A stretch of DNA of 64,000 bases from Methylosinus sp. H3A (lineage in GTDB: Bacteria; Pseudomonadota; Alphaproteobacteria; Rhizobiales; Beijerinckiaceae). Each line of letters opens with the position of its first letter. Within the stretch, counting starts at the first letter, position 1. This document shows, piece by piece, positions 8,303 through 16,638 of this stretch. The stretch covers positions 3,368,001-3,432,000 of the forward strand of contig NZ_JADNQW010000005.1 of the NCBI RefSeq assembly GCF_015709455.1, given 5' to 3'. A program made the translations under genes and the position numbers. The notes beneath the pieces are model-generated. The model saw nothing but the letters and a program-made list of their open reading frames with translations, was not told the origin of the DNA and did no database searches.

Positions 8303-8884
8303 ATGATCAAAAAGCTCTACGACTGGACCATGTCGCTCGCCGCCAGCCGGCACGCGCCGCTCGCGCTCGGCGCCATAGCTTTCGCGGAAAGCTCCTTCTT
8401 CCCCGTTCCGCCGGATGTGATTCTCCTGCCTATGTCGCTGGCCGAGCCCAAGCGCTCCTGGCTCTACGCCGGCATCTGCACCGTGGCCTCGGTCGCCGGC
8501 GGCGCGCTCGGCTACGCCATAGGCGCGCTCTTCTACGACACGCTCGGGCTCTGGCTCATCGAGCTCTACGGCTACGCCGCCAAAATGGAGGCGCTGCGGG
8601 CCTTCTACGCCCAATGGGGCGCGCTCTTCATATTGGTGAAGGGGCTGACGCCCATTCCCTTCAAGCTCGTCACCATCGTCTCCGGGCTGATGGATTATAA
8701 TTTCGGGCTGTTTCTGGCGCTCTCGCTCGTCACCCGCGGCGCGCGCTTCTTCATCCTCGCGGCGGCGATCAATCATTTCGGCGATTTCCTGCGCGACAAG
8801 CTCGAGGCGCATTTCGGCCTGTTCATGGGCGTGATGGCGGCGATCGTCGTCGTCGGCTTCGTCGTGGCGGCGAAATTCCTGTGA
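8303..8884 (+). CDS. DedA/YqaA-family inner-membrane protein
   Basis: A 193-residue membrane protein starting at MIKKLYDWTMS. Features of the SNARE-associated/DedA superfamily include AFAESSFFPVPPDVILLPMS near residue 30, a conserved re-entrant segment with prolines, and FILVKGLTPIPFKLVTIVSG in the middle, the second family signature. Four to five hydrophobic segments follow one another, ending in AAIVVVGFVVAAKFL. YqaA-like proteins are thought to move or scramble lipids (undecaprenyl phosphate carriers are related), but this subfamily is uncharacterised. The stop overlaps the GTG start of dsbB (GTGA), so the two genes are translationally coupled. Confidence 0.85.
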   Translation: MIKKLYDWTMSLAASRHAPLALGAIAFAESSFFPVPPDVILLPMSLAEPKRSWLYAGICTVASVAGGALGYAIGALFYDTLGLWLIELYGYAAKMEALRAFYAQWGALFILVKGLTPIPFKLVTIVSGLMDYNFGLFLALSLVTRGARFFILAAAINHFGDFLRDKLEAHFGLFMGVMAAIVVVGFVVAAKFL

Positions 8885-9384
8885 TCGCCGCTCTCCTCTC
8901 CACGCGGCTGCGCATGGCGCTGGTCATCCTCGGCGTCGCCATCGCCACCATAGGCGGCGCCTGGATCATCGAGGCGATGGGCTTCGCGCCCTGCGAATTG
9001 TGCCTGAAGCAACGCATTCCCTATTACGCCGGCATTCCGCTCGCCGCCTTCGCGGGCATAGCCCTGCAGCGGGGCGGGGAGGGCGCCGCGCGCATCGCGC
9101 TGGCGCTGCTCGGGCTTCTCTTCGCGGCGGGAACGGCGCTGGCGCTCTATCATTCGGGCGTCGAGCTGAAGCTCTTTCCCGGCCCCTCGGAATGCACGGG
9201 CGCGCTGCGAAAGGCCGGCTCTTTCGACGATTTCCGCTCCTCGCTCGACAAGATGAAAGTGGTGAGCTGCGATCGTCCGGCGCTGCGCATCTTCACGCTC
9301 ACGCTCAGCAATTGGAATGTGCTGATCTCCGCCGCTCTCGCCGCCATCGCCTTTCGCGCCTGGCGCGGCGATCGCGCCGCATAA
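8881..9384 (+). CDS. dsbB: Disulfide bond formation protein DsbB
   Basis: A 167-residue inner-membrane protein with four hydrophobic segments. The first periplasmic pair is Cys38-Cys41 in PCELCLKQR, and the second pair is Cys105 (SECTGAL) and Cys130 (VVSCDRP). These are the two redox pairs needed to reoxidise DsbA and pass electrons to quinone. The Arg after the first pair, which contacts quinone in DsbB, is present (KQR). The GTG start overlaps the stop of the preceding membrane-protein gene. The protein is slightly short but complete. No dsbA is visible in the window. Confidence 0.92.
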   Translation: MIAALLSTRLRMALVILGVAIATIGGAWIIEAMGFAPCELCLKQRIPYYAGIPLAAFAGIALQRGGEGAARIALALLGLLFAAGTALALYHSGVELKLFPGPSECTGALRKAGSFDDFRSSLDKMKVVSCDRPALRIFTLTLSNWNVLISAALAAIAFRAWRGDRAA

Positions 9385-9508
9385 ATTCATCGGACTGCCG
9401 ACCTTTCGACGGACTTGTCGAAGAGGCGCGTCGCGCCATCCTCTGCCCGATAGGAACGTGACTATTCCTCTCGCGGCGCGGCCCGCTCGCGACAATTCGG
9501 AGAGTTCG

Positions 9509-9760
9509 ATGAAAAGCTTCCAGCAATACGACATGCAGACGCAGGGCGTTCAGACCGGCGCCGACGGTTCGCCGAACACGCGGGCGCTCGGCCGGCATCT
9601 CATCATATTGGAGAATCGCTTCAACGAACTGGCGACCGACGTCAACCTCATGCAGGACAGACTGACGAAGATTCTCGCCGCGCTCGACAAGCTCGCCGAT
9701 AAGGGCGGCGCGGCCGAAAAGAGCGCGCGCGAGGCGACGCTGCGCCGGCTGCTCGGCTGA
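9509..9760 (+). CDS. Small helical protein of unknown function
   Basis: An 83-residue protein starting at MKSFQQYDMQ behind CGGAGAG. It has a Gln-rich N-terminus, then a long amphipathic helix (RHLIILENRFNELATDVNLM and on through LTKILAALDKLADKG) that looks like a coiled coil, and a charged tail ending in RRLLG. There is no signal peptide and no membrane segment, so it is probably cytosolic. Codon use is like its neighbours. The family is not recognised and no operon partner is evident; the convergent NTF2-like gene ends 29 bases downstream. Confidence 0.65.
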   Translation: MKSFQQYDMQTQGVQTGADGSPNTRALGRHLIILENRFNELATDVNLMQDRLTKILAALDKLADKGGAAEKSAREATLRRLLG

Positions 9761-9788
9761 CGGCGCCGCATAACTGCGGGCCACGCAG

Positions 9789-10223
9789 CTAGCTTTCGGC
9801 GCGAGCGAGCCTGACGACGCCGCAGGCGGCGAAGAAAGCGTTCAGACGCTCCGCTTCGCCTTCGAAATCGCCATGGACGATGGCGACGACTTCGCCGGAT
9901 CGGCGGTCCACGTCGACCGTCTGCCGGCATTTGTGCGTGTGCCAGCGCTCGCCTTTGCGTATGCGATCCGTATAGATCACCGCGACGGACGTGTCTGAGA
10001 CGCCGGCTCGATCGATCTCCGATTCGTAGACGACTTCGTCGAATGTCGCATGCGCCCAAGCCGAGGCGGCGCGATAGGAGTCGATGATCGCGATGCGTCC
10101 CGTCACGACGTGTCCGCCGGCGTCGTAGACGCAATCCTCGCTCAGAAAACAACTCGCCGCATCGAAATCATCGCGGTCGAGAGCCTTCGCCAGTCCTTCG
10201 ACGATCGGGACGATGTCTCGCAT
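9789..10223 (-). CDS. SnoaL/NTF2-like domain protein
   Basis: A 144-residue protein with the cone-shaped NTF2-like pattern: an N-terminal helix pair (IVEGLAKALDRDDFDAASCF), the LSEDCVYDAGG strand that lines the pocket, an internal helix (RIAIIDSYRAASAWAHATFD), and antiparallel strands with VIYTDRIRKGERWHTHKCRQ and VVAIVHGDFEGE. Members are small-molecule isomerases or cyclases, or simple binding proteins, and sequence alone does not tell which. There is no signal peptide. It lies 39 bases upstream of rlmN's 3' end on the same strand, but a functional link is doubtful. Confidence 0.75.
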   Translation of the reverse strand: MRDIVPIVEGLAKALDRDDFDAASCFLSEDCVYDAGGHVVTGRIAIIDSYRAASAWAHATFDEVVYESEIDRAGVSDTSVAVIYTDRIRKGERWHTHKCRQTVDVDRRSGEVVAIVHGDFEGEAERLNAFFAACGVVRLARAES

Positions 10224-10262
10224 GGCTGTCTCTCAGGCGGCCTCGCTCTCCGGGAGCGCGCG

Positions 10263-11429
10263 CTATTCCACCGCGAGCCGCGCCCGCGCGCGCAATTTCT
10301 CGGTCTCGCTCTTCAGCTGCCCGCAGGCCGCGAGAATGTCGCGGCCGCGCGGCGTGCGTACCGGGCTCGCATAGCCGGCGTTGAAGACGATGTCGGAGAA
10401 ACGCTCGATCGTCTCCCAGTCGGAGCATTCGTAAGGCGCGCCCGGCCAGGGGTTGAAGGGGATCAGATTGATCTTGGCCGGTATGCCCTTCAGTAGCCGC
10501 ACCAATTCGCGCGCTTCCGACGGGCTGTCGTTGACGCCCTTCAGCATCACATATTCGAAAGTGATGCGCCGCGCATTAGAGGCGCCGGGATAGTCACGGC
10601 AAGCGTCGAGCAGCGCGCGGATCGGATATTTCTTGTTGATCGGCACCAGCTCGTCGCGCAATGCGTCGCGCACGGCATGCAGCGAGATCGCGAGCATGGG
10701 TCCGCATTCGGCGCCGAGCTTCTCGATCTGCGGCACGACGCCCGATGTCGAGACGGTGATGCGCCGCTTCGACAGCGACAGCCCGTCGCCGTCGGAGATG
10801 ATCTCGATCGCGTTCTCGACCTGCTCGAGATTATAGAGCGGCTCGCCCATGCCCATGAAGACGATATTCGACACAGCGCGCACATCCGGCCCCGAGGGCA
10901 CGAGCCCGTCTGTGGGCGGCTCGAGGCCGGGAAAATCGCCGAGCCGCGTGCGCGCGACGAGGAGCTGCGCGACGATCTCGCGCGTCGTCAAATTGCGCAC
11001 CAGCTTTTGCGTGCCCGTATGGCAGAAGCTGCAATTGAGCGTGCAGCCCACTTGGCTGGAGACGCATAAGGTTCCGCGGTCGCTCTCGGGAATATAGACG
11101 CATTCGATCTCCGCGCCCTTGTCCTGCGCATCGACGGGGTCCAGCCGCAGCAGCCATTTGCGCGTGCCATCGGTGGAGACCTGCTCGGCCGCGATCTCCG
11201 CAAGCGAGAGCGTGAAGCGCTCGTCGAGCTTGCCGCGCAGGATTTTCGAGATGTTGAGCATCTCCGAAAACTCGCGCGCGCCGCGGAAATAGATCCAATG
11301 CCAGAGCTGCGAGACCCGCATTTTGATGTCGCGCTCCGGCGTGTCTATGGCGCGCAACGCGTCGGCGAGCTCGGCGCGCGTGGCGCCGGCGAGCGACGGC
11401 CTCGGGGCGGGGGCGGAAGCGGCGGTCAT
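10263..11429 (-). CDS. rlmN: Dual-specificity 23S rRNA A2503 / tRNA A37 C2-methyltransferase RlmN
   Basis: A 388-residue radical-SAM enzyme. The start [10 protein letters not shown] is preceded by AGAGGA. The radical-SAM cluster motif is Cys129-x3-Cys133-x2-Cys136 (CTLNCSFC). Other family marks are [18 protein letters not shown] (the SAM-binding GEP motif), the ISLHAVRD stretch, [10 protein letters not shown], and a C-terminal reactive Cys in [12 protein letters not shown], the residue that carries the methyl intermediate. It methylates C2 of adenosine 2503 in 23S rRNA and of A37 in some tRNAs, supporting translational fidelity. The N-terminal HhH-like region ([20 protein letters not shown]) is complete. 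The gene is divergent from a glycosyltransferase. Confidence 0.96.
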   Translation of the reverse strand: MTAASAPAPRPSLAGATRAELADALRAIDTPERDIKMRVSQLWHWIYFRGAREFSEMLNISKILRGKLDERFTLSLAEIAAEQVSTDGTRKWLLRLDPVDAQDKGAEIECVYIPESDRGTLCVSSQVGCTLNCSFCHTGTQKLVRNLTTREIVAQLLVARTRLGDFPGLEPPTDGLVPSGPDVRAVSNIVFMGMGEPLYNLEQVENAIEIISDGDGLSLSKRRITVSTSGVVPQIEKLGAECGPMLAISLHAVRDALRDELVPINKKYPIRALLDACRDYPGASNARRITFEYVMLKGVNDSPSEARELVRLLKGIPAKINLIPFNPWPGAPYECSDWETIERFSDIVFNAGYASPVRTPRGRDILAACGQLKSETEKLRARARLAVE

Positions 11430-11504
11430 CCAAGTCCTCTTTCTCACGAAGAAATCAGTATAACATGCGCGCCGGTCGACTCCATGGGGGCCGAGAGGGG
11501 GACA

Positions 11505-12821
11505 ATGGGAGACGGGCGGAAAATCGTCATCGCGACCTTCGGCTCGCTCGGCGACCTCAATCCTTATGTGGCACTCGCTCACGCGCTGAAGCGCATCGGC
11601 TTCCGCCCGGTCCTCGCCGCCAGCGCCTTCTACCGCGACTGGATCGAGAGCGAGGGGCTCGGCTTCGCCGCTGTGCGGCCGGACGTCGGCGAGCTCGCCG
11701 AGCGATTCGGCATGGACATAGGCGTGCTCGCCGAGCGGGTCGCGCGCGACGACGGCTTCATGTTCCGGGAGCTGATTTTCCCCTACCTCCGCCAGAGCTT
11801 CGAGGATGTCGCGGCCGCGAGCGAGGGCGCGGCGGCGGTCGTCGCGCACAGCCTCTGCTTTTCCGCCAAGCTCGCGGCGGAGCGGCTCGGTCTGCCGCTC
11901 TTCGACGGCGTCGTCTCGCCGCTCTTCCTGCTCTCGGCCTATGATCCGCCGCTCGGCCCGCGCTCGCGTTTCGTGGCCGCGCCGCGCTCCGGCCCGGCGC
12001 TCGCCTATAATAAAGCGATGGCCTTTGCGCTGACGCATGTCCTGGCCTGGCAGGGGAGGCCGATCGCAAGGCTGCGGCGGGAGCTCGGCCTGCCGCGCCG
12101 TCGCGGGCGCGCTCTTTTGACCGGCGGCCCTCATGCCGCGGCGACATTCGGCCTGGTGAGCCCGCTTCTGGCGCCGCCGCAGCCGGATCATCCGGCCGAT
12201 CTCTTCATCGTCGGCCACACTTTCCACGATCGCTTCACCGACACGGCCGAGGGGCTGCCTGCCGCGCTGGAGGCGTTTCTCGAGGCCGGCGGGCCGCCGA
12301 TCGTCGTGACGCTCGGCAGTTTTGTCGTGCGCGGCCGCTCGGAATTCTACCGCGCCGTCGGCCTCGCGGCGCTTCGCCTGCGTCACCGCGCCGTGCTGCT
12401 GGTCGCCGACGAGGAGCGGGAGGCGCTCGCCGAAGGGTTGCCGCCGCAGCTTTTCGTCGCCGGCCATGTCCGCCATTCGCTGATCCTCCCGCGCGCAGCG
12501 GCGGTCGTGCATCATGGCGGCTCGGGCGCCTGTGGGCAGGCGTTGCGCGCCGGCCGGCCGCAGCTCGTGGTCCCCGTCTTCGGCGATCAGGGCGACAACG
12601 CCGCGCGCGTCGAGCGTCTCGGCGTCGGCCGGCTGCTGCCCTATGATCGCTGTTCCACGGAGCGGCTCGTCGAGGAGCTCGGCGCGCTCTTTTCCGACGA
12701 CGGCTATGCGCGGAGCGCCCGCGAGGCGGCCGGGCGCATCGGCAGCGAGGATGGCGCGGCGGCGGCGGCGGCGAAGATCGCGGCGTTCGTCGGATGCGCG
12801 GCAATTTCGGTCGAGGCGTAA
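11505..12821 (+). CDS. UGT-type glycosyltransferase (GT-B fold, family 1-like)
   Basis: A 438-residue protein, start behind GAGAGGGGG. The N-terminal Rossmann half opens with [19 protein letters not shown], as in sterol and flavonoid glucosyltransferases. The C-terminal half has [10 protein letters not shown] and the nucleotide-sugar signature [20 protein letters not shown] followed by [15 protein letters not shown]. Relatives transfer UDP-sugars to lipids, sterols or polyketides. A lipid such as a hopanoid or carotenoid is a reasonable acceptor in this group of bacteria but cannot be read from sequence. No membrane segment is seen. A chagasin-like inhibitor gene starts 3 bases after its stop, so the two form an operon. 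Confidence 0.88.
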   Translation: MGDGRKIVIATFGSLGDLNPYVALAHALKRIGFRPVLAASAFYRDWIESEGLGFAAVRPDVGELAERFGMDIGVLAERVARDDGFMFRELIFPYLRQSFEDVAAASEGAAAVVAHSLCFSAKLAAERLGLPLFDGVVSPLFLLSAYDPPLGPRSRFVAAPRSGPALAYNKAMAFALTHVLAWQGRPIARLRRELGLPRRRGRALLTGGPHAAATFGLVSPLLAPPQPDHPADLFIVGHTFHDRFTDTAEGLPAALEAFLEAGGPPIVVTLGSFVVRGRSEFYRAVGLAALRLRHRAVLLVADEEREALAEGLPPQLFVAGHVRHSLILPRAAAVVHHGGSGACGQALRAGRPQLVVPVFGDQGDNAARVERLGVGRLLPYDRCSTERLVEELGALFSDDGYARSAREAAGRIGSEDGAAAAAAKIAAFVGCAAISVEA

Positions 12822-12824
12822 AGG

Positions 12825-13196
12825 ATGACGAAGTCGATTCTTATCGCGATCGCTGTGATTTTGCTCGAATTATCCGCGGTTCGGGCAAAGGAGCGGAGCC
12901 TGTCCCTCGCCGCGGGCGAGACGCGCACGATCGAGTTCGTCGAGAATCCGTCGACCGGCTATGTCTGGCGCTTCGATCGCGCGGCGAGCGGAAATCCGGC
13001 GATCGTCCGGGTCGGGGAGGACGGCTTCTCGCCATCTGGCGGCGAATCCGATCGGCCGTTCGTCGGCGCGCCGGGCCGGCGCCGTTTCCGCGTCGAGGCC
13101 GTGGCGGTCGGTCGAGCGCGCCTCGTCTTCGTCGAAGAACGTCCCTGGGAGAAGCGGCCGGTCCAGCGTCGGGTCGTCGAGGTTCGGGTGCGGTAG
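12825..13196 (+). CDS. Chagasin-like (I42) cysteine-protease inhibitor, exported
   Basis: A 123-residue protein with a signal peptide ([15 protein letters not shown], cleaved near VRA). The mature part has the three chagasin inhibitory loops: [10 protein letters not shown] (family consensus NPTTGY), the short GAPGRRRF turn in place of the Gly-rich loop, and RPWEKRP (RPW/F loop). Chagasins are immunoglobulin-like domains that plug papain-family proteases. In bacteria they are exported and their targets are usually unknown. The gene is 3 bases behind the glycosyltransferase and 10 bases from the convergent methyltransferase gene. No papain-type protease is visible in the window. Confidence 0.85.
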   Translation: MTKSILIAIAVILLELSAVRAKERSLSLAAGETRTIEFVENPSTGYVWRFDRAASGNPAIVRVGEDGFSPSGGESDRPFVGAPGRRRFRVEAVAVGRARLVFVEERPWEKRPVQRRVVEVRVR

Positions 13197-13206
13197 AGAG
13201 GGGGCG

Positions 13207-14088
13207 CTACGAGGCGCCGCCGCTCTCCCGCGGCTTCAGCGCATCGGCGAGCCGCATTTGCGCCGAGCCGGGCTCGAGCGGCTTCTGCTGGCTCTCATGC
13301 GGCGCCCAGCCGGAGAGCCAGACCAGTTCCATCGTCGCGCGCACGCGCCCGTCGGCGTCGGAAAAGCGATTCGCGTAGATTTCCGCCGCCCGCAGTAGAA
13401 CCGCGCGCCGCAGCGGCTTGCGCGAGCGCTGCGTCAGCACATTGGCGGCGCCCATTGCGCGCAGCTCGGCGCAGAGCGCGAACATGGAATCATAGCGCAG
13501 CGTGAAGGAGTCGACGTCGGTGACAGGCAGGGCGAAGCCCGCCCGCTGCAGCAGCCCGCCGAGATCGCGCAGATCGACGAAAGGCGACACGCGGGGGCTC
13601 GCGCCGCCGCAGATCTCGTCTTCGGCCTGGGCGAAGGCGGCGCGCAGCTCGATGAGGCTCGCGCCGCCCGGGAAGCAGGCGAGAAAAAGCCCGTCCGGCG
13701 CCAGCATGCGCCGCGCCTGGGCGAGCGCGCCGGGCAGATCGTCGACCCATTGCAGCGCAAAGCCCGAGACGATGAGATCGAATGCTTCCGCCGCGAAGGG
13801 CAGCGCCTCCTCCTCGACCACGAGATCGACGCCCGGCTCATAGAAACGCCCGGCGCGCAGCGGCGGCGGGCGTCCGCTCGCCGCGACGATCTCGGCGAAA
13901 TGGGCCGAGGGCGTGCAGAGATCGAGAGAGCGGGGGAAGGGGCGCTTGATGCCCGCCAGCCGGTCCGCGAGATCGTCGGCGGCCCGCGCCATCAGAAAAT
14001 CCGGCGCGCCGCGGGTCGTCGCCCGCGCCAACCGGCGGCGCAACAGGCCGCGGTCGAAGATCGCGGGCGCGGATGAGTTTCTCTCCAT
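13207..14088 (-). CDS. BioC/NDUFAF5-like methyltransferase-fold protein with a degenerate SAM loop
   Basis: A 293-residue protein. The N-terminus FDRGLLRRRLARA and the downstream SGFALQWVDDLPGALAQARR, LAPDGLFLACFPG and LRDLGGLLQRAGFALPVTDV stretches match the BioC/NDUFAF5 group of class I methyltransferases. In alphaproteobacteria and mitochondria some members of this group hydroxylate or methylate complex I subunits. The usual glycine-rich SAM loop (DLGxGxG) is replaced by LDLCTPSAHFAEI, with no glycine, so SAM binding by the standard mode is doubtful. The post-strand motif DLIVSGFALQW is intact. It may be a hydroxylase-like or non-catalytic member. Confidence 0.75.
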   Translation of the reverse strand: MERNSSAPAIFDRGLLRRRLARATTRGAPDFLMARAADDLADRLAGIKRPFPRSLDLCTPSAHFAEIVAASGRPPPLRAGRFYEPGVDLVVEEEALPFAAEAFDLIVSGFALQWVDDLPGALAQARRMLAPDGLFLACFPGGASLIELRAAFAQAEDEICGGASPRVSPFVDLRDLGGLLQRAGFALPVTDVDSFTLRYDSMFALCAELRAMGAANVLTQRSRKPLRRAVLLRAAEIYANRFSDADGRVRATMELVWLSGWAPHESQQKPLEPGSAQMRLADALKPRESGGAS

Positions 14089-14301
14089 GGCTCGTCATGC
14101 CCCGAACGCCCGACGCGCGCAACCGGCGCGGAAATAAGGCGGGGATTTCTCCGCTTCTGTCGCGCTTTAGCGAGACAGGTAAGGAAATCTTAGTGTTAAA
14201 CCGTAACCGCAACTATGGGATGGCTGGCGCGGAATGTGGCCGAAGCTAGAATGCGCGACATGTTCGAGTGCGACGCCGGCCATTCGGAGAAGGTGTGAGC
14301 C

Positions 14302-14838
14302 ATGAGTATTTCGTTTCGTCAGCGTATTTCGAGCTTCACGGCTGCGGCGGCTCTCGCCTGCGGCCTGGCCGTCCTGCCGGGGGCGGCCGATGCAGCGCAT
14401 AATGTCGTCTCCTACAGCGCCCCGGTTCAGGCGGGCACAGTGGTCATCAGCGCCCGCCAGCGCAGCCTGTTCCTGGTCAATGGCGATGGCACGGCCATTC
14501 GCTATCCGGTCGCCGTGCCCAAAGCCGGCAAGGAATGGTCCGGCTACGCCCATATCGACGGGAAATATGTGAATCCCGATTGGGTGCCGCCGGCGGTGGT
14601 CAAGCAAGACCATCCCGAGCTGCCCAATTTCATCCATGGCGGCTCGCCGCATAATCCGATGGGCGTCCGCGCTCTGACGCTCGATCGCAATCAGGTCGCG
14701 ATCCACGGCACCACCAATAAAATGCGCGCTTCGGTCGGCACGGCGGCCTCCTATGGCTGCATCCGCATGCTGAACGAGGATGTCGTCGACCTCTATGAGC
14801 GCGTCGGCGTCGGCACGCCGGTCGTCATGACTCCTTGA
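14302..14838 (+). CDS. L,D-transpeptidase (YkuD family), exported
   Basis: A 178-residue protein with a signal peptide (AAAALACGLAVLPGAADA). The catalytic domain has His135 (AIHGTT) and Cys153 in SYGCIRM, the HxGx..SxGC[IV]R signature, and the conserved NFIHGGSPHNPMG loop. Such enzymes form 3-3 peptidoglycan crosslinks or attach proteins such as lipoproteins to peptidoglycan in the periplasm. It is a minimal enzyme without LysM or peptidoglycan-binding repeats. The start is behind GAGAAGGTG. It stands alone; a second enzyme of the same type is encoded at 27764-28375. Confidence 0.93.
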   Translation: MSISFRQRISSFTAAAALACGLAVLPGAADAAHNVVSYSAPVQAGTVVISARQRSLFLVNGDGTAIRYPVAVPKAGKEWSGYAHIDGKYVNPDWVPPAVVKQDHPELPNFIHGGSPHNPMGVRALTLDRNQVAIHGTTNKMRASVGTAASYGCIRMLNEDVVDLYERVGVGTPVVMTP

Positions 14839-15220
14839 GTTGAAAACGAAACCGAGACGAAGCGAAAACGCCTCCCGCCGTCGCGCAGCTTCGCGCAAGC
14901 CGCGCGGCGGAGACTTGTCCCATGGTTTTTCATCGCGCGAATGCTCCAGCTTGTGGACGTCGTCTTCCCGCCTGTAGACCGGCCGAAACGAATCCACCAC
15001 TGTGCGGGCAAGTCCTCGAACGCACATGAGGTTCGCGTCCACGAAGAGTTGAGCCGGCGGCATTTCAATCGTTTCGAGTATAGTGAACGAGCAGGACGAT
15101 TCGTTTCGTCGGGCGGTTTCCGAACAAGGGGAGCGCGAGGCTCGCAGTCAGCGTATGCGTCTCTGAAGAGAGAAGCGTCCGTCGCCCTTGTCTGGCCGAC
15201 CCTCACATTAGGTTTCGCTC
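14839..15220. other. Non-coding stretch between the L,D-transpeptidase and the YbjN-like gene
   Basis: No frame in these 382 bases has a ribosome site, a domain or family-like composition. The first 40 bases have a run of GAAAACG-type repeats; no clear hairpin plus T-run terminator was found. The last 60 bases should hold the promoter for the YbjN-like gene, but no -35/-10 pair stands out. Confidence 0.4.
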
Positions 15221-15724
15221 ATGCTGATCGCACCTGACAAAGACTTCGACCGTCCCCGACATCCCGTCGACATCGTGGAGCAATTGGCGGCCACCAACGA
15301 CTGGAGCTTCGATCGCGACGACGAAGACGAGATCTCCATTTCGGTCGCCGGCAGTTGGACCGACTATCATGTCGCCTTCACTTGGCTCGGGGAGCTCGAG
15401 ACGCTTCATGTGAGCTGCGCCTTCGATCTGCGCGTGCCGGAACGCCGCCGCACGGAGGCGCAGGCGCTGATCCGCACGATCAACGAGCAACTCTGGGTCG
15501 GGCATTTCGATCTGTGGCCGAGCGAGGGCGTCGTCATGCATCGCCAAGGCCTGCTGCTGACCGGCGGCGCGCAGCCCTCCGGCCCGCAATGCGCCGCGCT
15601 GCTGGACCATGCGCTGGAGACCTGCGAGCGCTATTATCAGGCTTTCCAATTCGTGCTCTGGGCCGGCAAAGGCGCCAAGGAGGCGCTCGAGACCGCGACC
15701 TTCGAGACCAAGGGAGAAGCGTGA
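15221..15724 (+). CDS. YbjN domain-containing protein
   Basis: A 167-residue protein of the YbjN/T3SS-chaperone-like fold. It opens with HPVDIVEQLAATNDWSFDRD, followed by strands (EISISVAGSWTDYHVAFTWL), the family stretch VSCAFDLRVPERRRTEAQAL, then LWVGHFDLWPSEGVVMHRQG and an amphipathic C-terminal helix. YbjN-like proteins are thought to act as chaperone-like adaptors, but this branch has no assigned partner. Its stop overlaps the start of proC (GTGA at 15721-15724), a proC arrangement common in Hyphomicrobiales. Confidence 0.88.
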   Translation: MLIAPDKDFDRPRHPVDIVEQLAATNDWSFDRDDEDEISISVAGSWTDYHVAFTWLGELETLHVSCAFDLRVPERRRTEAQALIRTINEQLWVGHFDLWPSEGVVMHRQGLLLTGGAQPSGPQCAALLDHALETCERYYQAFQFVLWAGKGAKEALETATFETKGEA

Positions 15725-16554
15725 TCCAAATGGCCGCCGCGGCCGCGCTGCCCCGCTCGATCACTCTGGTCGGGGCCGGAAAAATGGGCTTCGCCCTGCT
15801 CGAGGGCTGGGCGGCGCAGGGTCTTGCGGGCGAGGGCGTGACCATCGTCGAGCCGCACCCCTCGCCGGCGCTCGCAGCGCTCGCAAAAGAGCGCGGCTTT
15901 CGCCTCAACCCCGAAAATCGCGCCGCTCCGCAGGCGCTCGTTCTCGCGGTGAAGCCGCAGGCGCTGGACCAGGTCGCCCCGCTGATCGCGGCGGAAGCCG
16001 GCGCCGATACGCTCATCGTCTCCATTCTCGCCGGCAAGCGCATCGCCGATCTCTCGGCGCGGCTGCAGCAGGCGCGTTTTTTCGTGCGGGCGATGCCCAA
16101 TACGCCGGCCGCCATCGGCCGAGGGATCACCGGCGCCTTCGCCGCGCCCGCCGTCGACCCCGAGGGGCGCGCGCTCGCCGAGGGGCTTCTGGCCGCTGTG
16201 GGCGAGGTGGTCTGGGTCGCGAGCGAGGCGCTGGTCGATGCGGTGACGGCCGTGTCCGGCTCCGGGCCGGCCTATGTCTTCTATTTCGTGGAATGCCTGA
16301 CCAAGGCCGGCGTCGAGGCAGGGTTGCCGGAGGAGACTGCGGCGCGGCTGGCTCGCGCGACCGTCGCCGGCGCCGGCGAATTATTGCGCCAGAGCGCCGA
16401 TACGACGCCCGCGACGCTCAGGCAGAACGTGACCTCGCCCGGCGGCACGACGGCCGCGGCGCTCGAGGTTCTGATGGCGAGCGATGGGCTCGAGCCGCTT
16501 CTGGAACGCGCTGTCGCGGCGGCCGCGCGCCGGGCCGGCGAATTGTCTGGCTGA
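15721..16554 (+). CDS. proC: Pyrroline-5-carboxylate reductase ProC
   Basis: A 277-residue NAD(P)H-dependent enzyme for the last step of proline synthesis. The N-terminal Rossmann motif LVGAGKMGFALLEGW, the substrate and dimer segment VRAMPNTPAAIGRGITG, and the C-terminal signature AVSGSGPAYVFYFVECL are all present, as is TSPGGTTAAALEVL. I chose GTG at 15721, which has AAGGGAG at ideal distance and overlaps the upstream stop; an ATG three codons inside (15730) is the alternative. Translation is coupled to the YbjN-like gene. Confidence 0.95.
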   Translation: MIQMAAAAALPRSITLVGAGKMGFALLEGWAAQGLAGEGVTIVEPHPSPALAALAKERGFRLNPENRAAPQALVLAVKPQALDQVAPLIAAEAGADTLIVSILAGKRIADLSARLQQARFFVRAMPNTPAAIGRGITGAFAAPAVDPEGRALAEGLLAAVGEVVWVASEALVDAVTAVSGSGPAYVFYFVECLTKAGVEAGLPEETAARLARATVAGAGELLRQSADTTPATLRQNVTSPGGTTAAALEVLMASDGLEPLLERAVAAAARRAGELSG

Positions 16555-16638
16555 GAGCCGGAAACTCCTTCCGATCTGGCCAAAACGCCCTAAATTAGCG
16601 TGGAAGCGGCTGGCTTCGAGCGATCTGAGGAGGCGGCG

